Below are positions 57,944 through 64,000 of a DNA stretch of 64,000 nt, one piece after another. This DNA is from Solibacillus palustris (GTDB lineage Bacteria > Bacillota > Bacilli > Bacillales_A > Planococcaceae): contig NZ_JAKZFC010000002.1 of assembly GCF_022549215.1 (NCBI RefSeq), positions 186,001 to 250,000 of the forward strand. The letters run 5' to 3'. How positions within the stretch are numbered: position 1 is the first letter of the stretch; each line of letters starts with the position of its first letter. The notes beneath the pieces are model-generated. The model had not been told where the DNA came from, ran no database searches, and saw only the letters and a list, made by a program, of their open reading frames with translations. The position numbers and the translations under genes were made by a program.

Positions 57944-58082
57944 CACATGGAATCGAAGCAGCTAAGAGAACATTTCAGAGTTGTTTGGCTATACCGTGCA
58001 CCATATGAAGTCAAATCCGACCAATTCAGAATTCATCGCCATGATTGCCGATAAAATTCGTATAGAAATGGATACGAGTTAA
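57906..58082 (+). pseudogene. Displaced 3' end of spo0A (177 bp)
   Basis: The stretch matches the last 177 bp of spo0A at a constant offset of 2446 bp, with no gaps and about 15 mismatches by hand count (about 91 percent identity). Translation gives [19 protein letters not shown], a TAA in place of the tyrosine codon, then [14 protein letters not shown] and the normal end. The first 38 bp are identical. Nothing of the receiver domain or the start of the effector domain is present. It is most simply the original chromosomal 3' end, pushed aside by the island. Confidence 0.9.
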
Positions 58083-58654
58083 CAACTTTTTTTGGAAATG
58101 ATGTTTAAAAATGTATTGAATGTGTATAATGACTTTAGTAAGATGATTTTTACTATTAGTCTTTACCTCCTTTCTTAGAATGATGTGATTACTCCATATT
58201 ATTCTTTTAAGTGCCTCATTTTCTCGAGGCACTTTTTTTATTGGGATTTTTTCGATGTTCCTTTGAAATTCATCAATTCGTAACATATTACATATATATC
58301 ATTTAATAAATATAGTTTATGGTTAAAATGATAGAAAAAGTGAGAATGATGAGTGCAATGAAGAAGTAGTGTTAGTCGTTTACGTATGCTCGCTTATATT
58401 GCTGATGAAGAAAACTTTTACTTCAATCATGAGAAAAGACGAAAGTTACTTAATCGACATATCAGATATATATCATCATTTATGGGACTATGAAATGATA
58501 TTGTATATATGATTGTTAGGCACTTAGTACTTAATCATCTGTTACTTTTGTGGTATTTTTGTAATAGTGACAAAAATCAAGCTAGTTTCTCTGATATTTA
58601 GCTAAACAAAGTCCTAATATTTGTATATACTATACTTTATGGGAGGGGATATGC
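58083..58654. other. Intergenic region after the spo0A remnant
   Basis: About 570 bases without a convincing gene, very AT-rich. It contains one strong terminator (58209-58240), probably the original terminator of spo0A. The rest, up to the DUF342 gene, shows no recognisable element. Confidence 0.5.
58209..58240 (+). terminator. Terminator, probably originally that of spo0A
   Basis: AAGTGCCTC and GAGGCACTT are exact complements around TCATTTTCTC-like loop bases, followed by TTTTTT. It lies 127 bp beyond the end of the spo0A remnant, with no other gene to serve on this strand. Confidence 0.85.
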
Positions 58655-60226
58655 GTGGCTATATTTGAGAATCAGTTTTTTGAAATCTTAGAAAAAGATG
58701 AGAAGGTTTATATAAAGACTAAAGAACCAGGCTTTATGTTAAAAGATTTTGATATGATTGTGCGCCTTAATCCTCGCATTAAACTAACGAATTTTGCAGT
58801 ACTGAAACAAGTATTAAATGAAATCACGCCGAATCCAGTAGAGATTGGGTCATGGCTACCATCAGTTACATTAGAAGTTTCACGCGATAAAATGTCTGCT
58901 TCGTTATTTGTATATGAAACCTTGGACTATATTCGTTCTAATTCGCAAACTTTCCAACAAAAAGTATTAAGGTTATTAAAAGAAAATAATGTTATTCATG
59001 GAATTCAAGACATTAAATTTGAAACAATAGTTAGTGGTAAAGCAATTTTAATTGCGCAAGGAACAGCACCCGTTAAAGGTGAAGACGCTAAGGTGACATA
59101 CTTAGAAGTTCCTGAACGTAAACCGGTAATTCGCGAAGATGGTAAAGCAGACTATTATGATATGAACTTCATCTATGAAATTGAAGAAGGAGCATTGTTA
59201 GGGGAAAAAATCCATGCTAAACCGGGTATCCCAGGTAACAATGTTCATGGAGAGCTTGTAGCAGCACAACATGGCCGAGATGCATCGCTTAAATATGATC
59301 GTAAATCTGCATATGAAGTCGAAGAAGATGGAAAAACAGTATTACGATCGAAAATAAATGGTGTACTAGAGGAACATAGAGGTATGGTTAGTGTAAATCA
59401 CCATTTACCAATAAATGGTGATGTCGGTGTTGAAACTGGTAATATTGATTTTAATGGTTCGATTTCAATTCGTGGTACAGTACAAGCTGGATTTTCAGTA
59501 ATTGCAAAAGGAGATATTTCGATTGAAGCCCCTGAAGGTGTTTCAGGAGCTAAATTAATTAAATCAATCGATGGGGATGTATTCATTCGTGGAGGTATTT
59601 TTGGCTTAGGTGACACACGAGTTGAAGCAGGTGGGAATATTTTCGTAAAACATGTGAACGATGCAAACTTAATTGCCGATGGAGATGTAAATATCGGATT
59701 TTATGCATTAGGTTCTAATATTCAAGCGCATTCGATACTAGTGGATGATCGAAAAGGCAAAATCATTGGTGGCAGAGCTATTGCAAAAAGTATAATTGTA
59801 TCGGCAATTACAGGCAATCGTTTAGAGCGTAAGACAGAATTAATAATAAATAGTGTCAATAAAGCAGATGGTCTTGAATTAATTCAATCAAAGGCTGCAC
59901 TATTAAAATCAATGCAAGAAGATATTTTACAGCTTGAATCACAAATCAATCGTATTCTACCGATTGTAAATAATTTAACGAAGCCTCAAATTGCTGCATT
60001 TGAACAAACAAAGCAAAAACTTTCGTCTAATAAAGAATCGGCAGCGAGTATAGACCGTGAAATTAAACAATTGATGAACGATTTACGTAGTGTAGGTAAA
60101 GAAGAAATAACTGTGACTAAGGAAGCGTATCCGGGAACATTCATTCAAATTGGCAAAAAATCGGCAGTGTTATCACGCAATACAAAAGGTCGATTCTTAC
60201 TTGAATCTGGAGAGTTAAATGTATAA
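58655..60226 (+). CDS. FapA family protein (DUF342)
   Basis: A 523-residue cytoplasmic protein. The N-terminal helical region is followed by the DUF342 right-handed beta-helix (about 190-400: GALLGEKIHAKPGIPGNNVH, DGKTVLRSKINGVLEEHRGM, INGDVGVETGNIDFNGSISI, GDVFIRGGIFGLGD) and a coiled coil (about 405-475, LKSMQEDILQLESQINRILP). Such proteins are called flagellar assembly protein A from their context in some species, but no flagellar gene is near here. GTG 58655 follows GGGAGGGG. The last base of its stop is the first base of the next start codon (TAATG). Confidence 0.88.
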   Translation: MAIFENQFFEILEKDEKVYIKTKEPGFMLKDFDMIVRLNPRIKLTNFAVLKQVLNEITPNPVEIGSWLPSVTLEVSRDKMSASLFVYETLDYIRSNSQTFQQKVLRLLKENNVIHGIQDIKFETIVSGKAILIAQGTAPVKGEDAKVTYLEVPERKPVIREDGKADYYDMNFIYEIEEGALLGEKIHAKPGIPGNNVHGELVAAQHGRDASLKYDRKSAYEVEEDGKTVLRSKINGVLEEHRGMVSVNHHLPINGDVGVETGNIDFNGSISIRGTVQAGFSVIAKGDISIEAPEGVSGAKLIKSIDGDVFIRGGIFGLGDTRVEAGGNIFVKHVNDANLIADGDVNIGFYALGSNIQAHSILVDDRKGKIIGGRAIAKSIIVSAITGNRLERKTELIINSVNKADGLELIQSKAALLKSMQEDILQLESQINRILPIVNNLTKPQIAAFEQTKQKLSSNKESAASIDREIKQLMNDLRSVGKEEITVTKEAYPGTFIQIGKKSAVLSRNTKGRFLLESGELNV

Positions 60227-60942
60227 TGAAAACGATTCCAGTTTTTGCACATCGTGGTGCATCTCATGATTGTTTAGAGAATACTTTTGCAGCTTTTAAG
60301 AAAGCGCAAAGCTTGGGCGCAGATGGAATTGAATTAGATCTCCAAATTTCAAAGGATGGTATTTTGGTAGTATTTCATGATTTGGATTTAAAGAGACTAG
60401 CAGGAAAAAAGCGAAAAGTATCTGATAGTTCCTTCGAAGAATTAAGAAGCTATAAATTAGGAAAGCGCTTTATTCGATTCTTTTCGAATCATCGTATTGA
60501 AGCGTTTCAAGATATTTTGGATTGGGCCAATGAACAGCAAATTCCTTTGAATATTGAGTTGAAACAGTCATTGCTAATGAATGAAGCTGCACTCCGTCAA
60601 TTTTTAGTACCGCTTCAAGTACCTAAGAACAGTCATTTCTCATCATTTCATGAAAGATTATTAATAATCGTTAAAGAAGCACGACCAGAAATGGAGACGG
60701 CTTATATTGTTACGAAAAAATTCGATTGGTCTTTGAAGAGTGAACATCGATTCTTTGATACCATTCATGCACATAAAAAATTTTATAAACACGAATATTT
60801 GCAATATTGTAAAGATGCAGCAATTGGAATACGCTTCTATGGAATTGTTGGAAATGAATCATTTTTGAAAAATCCACACCCAGCAGTAAGAGGTTGGATA
60901 ACTGATTTTCCTGATAAAGTTCAAAGAGCACAATTAAAATAG
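60226..60942 (+). CDS. Glycerophosphodiester phosphodiesterase (YqiK-like)
   Basis: A 238-residue cytoplasmic TIM-barrel enzyme that hydrolyses glycerophosphodiesters to glycerol 3-phosphate and an alcohol. The catalytic and metal motifs FAHRGASHDCLENTFAAFKK, GADGIELDLQISKDGILVVF and the HD pair are complete; IPLNIELKQS follows. There is no signal peptide. B. subtilis yqiK lies in the same place downstream of spo0A. Its product can feed GlpD, encoded 20 kb away. It starts in the stop of the DUF342 gene. Confidence 0.93.
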   Translation: MKTIPVFAHRGASHDCLENTFAAFKKAQSLGADGIELDLQISKDGILVVFHDLDLKRLAGKKRKVSDSSFEELRSYKLGKRFIRFFSNHRIEAFQDILDWANEQQIPLNIELKQSLLMNEAALRQFLVPLQVPKNSHFSSFHERLLIIVKEARPEMETAYIVTKKFDWSLKSEHRFFDTIHAHKKFYKHEYLQYCKDAAIGIRFYGIVGNESFLKNPHPAVRGWITDFPDKVQRAQLK

Positions 60943-60943
60943 C

Positions 60944-60983
60944 AAAAAGACGCTTATGAGAATTCCATAGGCGTCTTTTTTTG
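60944..60983. terminator. Bidirectional terminator between the phosphodiesterase and DUF2627 genes
   Basis: AAAAAGACGCTTATG pairs with CCATAGGCGTCTTTTT; the A run on one side and T run on the other suit both strands. Confidence 0.85.
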
Positions 60984-61012
60984 TATCTAATTTTGATGGA
61001 GCTGGTTGAAAT

Positions 61013-61249
61013 TTATTTATTTTGCCAACGATCGGCAACTTTTCCGCGCTTACGATCTCGATGAAGTAAAAATCCAGCAAAAAATAAAAATGAAACGGCA
61101 AAGAAAATAACTCCAACAACAAATTGAACCCAAATCCAAGGGAATGGTGAAATTAATATTCCGAAAAGTGTATCTCGCATAAACTTAATACCTGCAGCCA
61201 TGAGTATGGCAGGTATTACAAGCACAATAAAAGCAGCCATTCTTGCCAT
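61013..61249 (-). CDS. yqzF: DUF2627 family membrane protein (YqzF-like)
   Basis: A 78-residue protein with two membrane segments (about 4-22 and 38-64) and a basic tail (HRDRKRGKVADR). Size, topology and the conserved FMRDTLFGILISPFPWIWVQ fit DUF2627; B. subtilis yqzF is in the same place between yqiK and the bkd operon. AGGGGATAC precedes the ATG on the minus strand. Function is unknown. Confidence 0.85.
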   Translation of the reverse strand: MARMAAFIVLVIPAILMAAGIKFMRDTLFGILISPFPWIWVQFVVGVIFFAVSFLFFAGFLLHRDRKRGKVADRWQNK

Positions 61250-61440
61250 GTATGTATCCCCTCCACTAAGTAAAACAACATTGATTTTACAATATCAATA
61301 ATTACTGTCAATTGTATACATAAAAAAGTCGTAATTGAATAAGACAATTTGACGAAACGGCGACAATTTATTTTATTAGAATAATTAATAATTAGAAAAT
61401 AAGATAATTGTAAGTTCTCAATCATTGGAATAACCGATTG

Positions 61441-61455
61441 ATTTTTCAGAATTTT
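61441..61455 (+). promoter_or_regulatory. Candidate CodY box
   Basis: ATTTTTCAGAATTTT matches the CodY motif AATTTTCWGAAAATT at 12 of 15 positions, 168 bp before bcd. CodY senses branched-chain amino acids, so it would suit this operon. Confidence 0.35.
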
Positions 61456-61588
61456 CCAACTTGATTAAAATTGACGAATAATAGTTGCAACATTATGAAT
61501 TTGAAAGTATTGTAAATTAAAAGACAAAAGTTATTCACATTTTAGTTTTTGTCGAACCTTAAGCAGAAAAAAATACAGAACACGAGAA

Positions 61589-61602
61589 AGTAAGCGCTTT
61601 CT
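61589..61602 (+). promoter_or_regulatory. Candidate cre (CcpA) site before bcd
   Basis: AGTAAGCGCTTTCT matches the cre consensus TGNAARCGNWWWCA at 12 of 14 positions and sits inside a GAAAG...CTTTC inverted repeat 22 bp before bcd. At this place CcpA would block transcription when glucose is present. Confidence 0.5.
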
Positions 61603-61623
61603 TGAAAAAAGGAGTAGTGTGTT

Positions 61624-62718
61624 ATGGAAATATTTAATTACATGAAAAAGTATGATTATGAACAACTAGTTTTTTGCCAAGATGAAGCTTCGGGTTTAAA
61701 GGCTATTATTGCAATTCATGACACAACATTAGGTCCAGCACTAGGTGGTTCACGCATGTGGACATATGCTTCTGAGGAAGATGCTATTGAAGATGCACTT
61801 CGATTAGCTCGTGGGATGACATATAAAAATGCGGCTGCAGGTTTAAATTTAGGTGGCGGGAAAACCGTAATTATTGGTGACCCATTTAAAGATAAAAATG
61901 AAGAAATGTTTCGCGCATTAGGTCGTTTCATACAAGGACTAAACGGGCGTTACATTACAGCAGAAGATGTAGGTACTAGCGTTTCGGATATGGATTTAAT
62001 TCATGAGGAAACCAATTATGTAACAGGGATTTCACCAGCATTTGGGAGCTCGGGTAATCCTTCACCAGTAACTGCATATGGTGTTTTCTTAGGGATGAAA
62101 GCAGCAGCAAAAGAAGCGTTTGGTGATGACAATTTAGGTGGTCGTAAAGTTGCAGTACAAGGTCTTGGTAACGTTGCATATACATTATGTGAGTACTTAC
62201 ACAAAGAAGGTGCTCACTTGGTAGTGACAGACATCAATCAAGCCGCAATAGATCGAGTAGTTAACGATTTTGGTGCCAAAGCTGTATTACCAGATGAAAT
62301 TTATGAGCAAGATGTCGATATTTTTGCGCCATGTGCATTGGGTGCAATTATTAACGATACAACGATTCCTAAATTAAAGGCTAAAGTCATCGCTGGTTCG
62401 GCAAATAACCAATTAGCAGAATCGAAGCATGGAAAAGTTTTACATGAATTGGGTATAATATATGCACCGGACTATGTAATTAACGCGGGCGGAGTAATAA
62501 ACGTGGCGGATGAATTATATGGCTACAATCGTGATCGAGCAATGAAACGTGTCGAAACGATTTATACGAGCTTAGAAAAGATTTTTGCCATTTCTAAAGA
62601 ACAAGATATTCCAACGTACTTAGCAGCAAATCATTTGGCAGAAGAAAGAATTGCACGTGTTGCCAAAACACGTAGCACATTCTTGAAAAATGAAAAAAAT
62701 ATTTTAAATGGCCGCTAA
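61624..62718 (+). CDS. bcd: Branched-chain amino acid (leucine) dehydrogenase
   Basis: An NAD-dependent dehydrogenase (364 residues) that reversibly deaminates leucine, valine and isoleucine to their 2-keto acids. The catalytic lysine is in LGGSRMW...[11 protein letters not shown], with [11 protein letters not shown] and the glycine-rich NAD motif [32 protein letters not shown] and [20 protein letters not shown] are family hallmarks. AAAGGAGTAGTG precedes the ATG. It is followed by lpdV; ptb and buk, which flank bcd in B. subtilis, are missing. Confidence 0.96.
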   Translation: MEIFNYMKKYDYEQLVFCQDEASGLKAIIAIHDTTLGPALGGSRMWTYASEEDAIEDALRLARGMTYKNAAAGLNLGGGKTVIIGDPFKDKNEEMFRALGRFIQGLNGRYITAEDVGTSVSDMDLIHEETNYVTGISPAFGSSGNPSPVTAYGVFLGMKAAAKEAFGDDNLGGRKVAVQGLGNVAYTLCEYLHKEGAHLVVTDINQAAIDRVVNDFGAKAVLPDEIYEQDVDIFAPCALGAIINDTTIPKLKAKVIAGSANNQLAESKHGKVLHELGIIYAPDYVINAGGVINVADELYGYNRDRAMKRVETIYTSLEKIFAISKEQDIPTYLAANHLAEERIARVAKTRSTFLKNEKNILNGR

Positions 62719-62751
62719 CTAAACGAAATTATTTTACAAGGGGTGTTGCAC

Positions 62752-64000
62752 ATGGCGAAGGAGTATGATGTTGTCATTTTAGGTGGAGGTACAGGTGGCT
62801 ATGTAGCAGCAATCCGTGCCTCACAGCTAGGTTTAAAAACGGCCATTGTTGAAAAAAATAAACTAGGTGGTACGTGTTTACATGCAGGTTGTATTCCAAC
62901 AAAAGCTTTGCTACGTAGTGCCGAAGTATACGTGCAATCAAAAAAAGCACTTGATTTTGGTATAGAAGTACAAGGTGTAGCACTACAGTTTAATCGCATT
63001 CAGGAACGTAAAGAACTTGTTGTGAATCAACTTTATAAAGGTGTGCAGCATCTTATGAAAAAGGGCAAAATTGATGTTTATGAGGGTTATGGTCGAATTT
63101 TAGGACCTTCCATATTTTCACCAATGCCAGGCACGATTTCTGTAGAAATGACGGATGGCTCTGAAAACGAAATGCTTATACCGAATAATGTAATTATTGC
63201 TACCGGTTCAAGACCTCGCCATTTAGTTGGTTTAAAAGTTGATGGAGAAAAAGTGTTAACGTCAGATGAGTTTTTAACACTAAAACAATTGCCGAAATCC
63301 GTAGTCATTATTGGCGGTGGTGTTATCGGTGTTGAATGGGCTTCGATGCTCATAGATTTTGATGTTGACGTGACCGTTTTAGAAGTAGGAAATCGCTTAA
63401 TTCCAACAGAGGATGAAGCCATCTCCGAAGAAATGTATAAGCAATTAACTAAGCGTGGCGTGAACATCCATTTTAATGTGCAGTTAGACCCATCAGCAAT
63501 ACAAGTAAATGAGCAAGTATCGATTCCGCTTGAAGACACTACAATTGAGGCTCAAGCATTATTATTATCTGTTGGGCGTGTTGCGAATACCGAAAATATT
63601 GGAATTGAAAATACCGAAATTCAGGTAGATAATGGCTCGATTGTTGTGAATGACAATTTCCAAACAAAAGAGAGTCATATATACGCAATTGGTGATTGTA
63701 TTGGTGGCATGCAATTAGCGCATGTTGCTTCCCATGAAGGGATTCGAGCTGTTGAGCATATTGCAGGGGAGCAGTCAATGCCAATTGATTACGCAAATAT
63801 TGCGCGTGGCGTTTACAGTTCTCCTGAAGTAGCAAGCGTAGGCTTAACAGAAGCACAAGCACGTCAAAAAGGCTTTAAAGTGAAAACTGCTACATTCCCA
63901 TTTAAAGCAATCGGTAAAGCGATTGTTTACGGCGAATCAGAAGGTTTTGTAAAAATCATAGCTGATGATTTATCAAATGATCTAGTTGGTGCCCACTTAA
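62752..64000 (+). CDS. lpdV: Dihydrolipoamide dehydrogenase of the branched-chain keto acid complex (3' end outside window)
   Basis: The E3 flavoprotein that reoxidises lipoamide in the branched-chain 2-oxo acid dehydrogenase complex. 416 residues are visible and the frame runs off the window. The FAD motif VVILGGGTGGYVAAIRASQL, the redox disulfide GGTCLHAGCIPTKA, the NAD motif VVIIGGGVIGVEWASM and the later IYAIGDCIGGMQLAHVASHE are present. Assignment to the branched-chain complex rather than the pyruvate complex rests on its place directly after bcd. Confidence 0.93.
   Translation, partial: MAKEYDVVILGGGTGGYVAAIRASQLGLKTAIVEKNKLGGTCLHAGCIPTKALLRSAEVYVQSKKALDFGIEVQGVALQFNRIQERKELVVNQLYKGVQHLMKKGKIDVYEGYGRILGPSIFSPMPGTISVEMTDGSENEMLIPNNVIIATGSRPRHLVGLKVDGEKVLTSDEFLTLKQLPKSVVIIGGGVIGVEWASMLIDFDVDVTVLEVGNRLIPTEDEAISEEMYKQLTKRGVNIHFNVQLDPSAIQVNEQVSIPLEDTTIEAQALLLSVGRVANTENIGIENTEIQVDNGSIVVNDNFQTKESHIYAIGDCIGGMQLAHVASHEGIRAVEHIAGEQSMPIDYANIARGVYSSPEVASVGLTEAQARQKGFKVKTATFPFKAIGKAIVYGESEGFVKIIADDLSNDLVGAHL

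Larger units (their letters stand above)
61250..61623. other. Divergent control region between DUF2627 and bcd
   Basis: About 370 bases with no gene. It contains a CodY-like box and a cre-like site (listed separately) ahead of bcd. The B. subtilis regulator gene bkdR, expected here, is absent, and I see no correctly spaced SigL -24/-12 promoter. Confidence 0.55.

Noticed and set aside
57906-58082. A second functional Spo0A-like gene
   Set aside because: Only the last third of the effector domain is present, without a start, and it has a stop in place of a tyrosine codon.
61480-61500. Possible SigL (-24/-12) promoter before bcd
   Set aside because: TTGAC and TTGCA are present but the spacing is two bases too long and the GG at -24 is missing.

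Overview
The window is AT-rich, Gram-positive DNA. Endospore genes (spoIIIAC-AH, spoIVB, spo0A) sit in the order known from Bacillus subtilis (yqhQ to spo0A, then the branched-chain keto acid genes). The gene neighbours and small sporulation proteins suggest a Bacillales spore former of the Planococcaceae type (Solibacillus/Lysinibacillus-like). The family is inferred from gene order and protein style; no rRNA or tRNA gene is present to confirm it.

Region 1 (1-11.7 kb, accessory): the end of a phosphate-uptake locus (pstB, phoU, a response regulator without a kinase); a hydrolase; a frameshifted DUF4085 gene; an ECF sigma/anti-sigma pair; a kynurenine operon (kynU-kynA-NSS transporter-kynB) that converts tryptophan to anthranilate; then about 1.5 kb of decayed DNA with the wreck of a secreted nuclease.

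Region 2 (11.7-27.1 kb): a very large Vpr-like secreted subtilase with eight 88-residue Ig-like repeats; a minus-strand two-component system co-transcribed with two PepSY proteins; a second ECF sigma/anti-sigma pair; and a heterodimeric ABC exporter.

Region 3 (27.2-54.5 kb, conserved core): yqhQ, yqhR, aroQ, pepP, efp, a nitronate monooxygenase-like gene, a reduced spoIIIA operon, accB-accC, a purine permease, an MscS channel, an Asp23 protein, glpD-glpK, nusB, folD, xseAB, ispA, dxs, tlyA, ahrC, recN and spoIVB. The spoIIIA operon has no spoIIIAA or spoIIIAB, and AE, AF and AG are all short.

Region 4 (54.5-64 kb): spo0A, followed by a small degenerate island. Its right end carries a second copy of the last 177 bp of spo0A. 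The first 38 bp of the two copies match perfectly and the rest has diverged, and a truncated tyrosine recombinase lies just behind the intact gene. This is the layout left by an element that integrates into the 3' end of spo0A and restores the gene. After the island come a FapA-like DUF342 gene, a glycerophosphodiesterase, a DUF2627 gene, and bcd-lpdV of branched-chain amino acid breakdown, which runs off the window.

The two most interesting observations are the spo0A-targeted island and the stripped-down SpoIIIA channel operon. All statements come from reading the sequence by eye; no database search was run.
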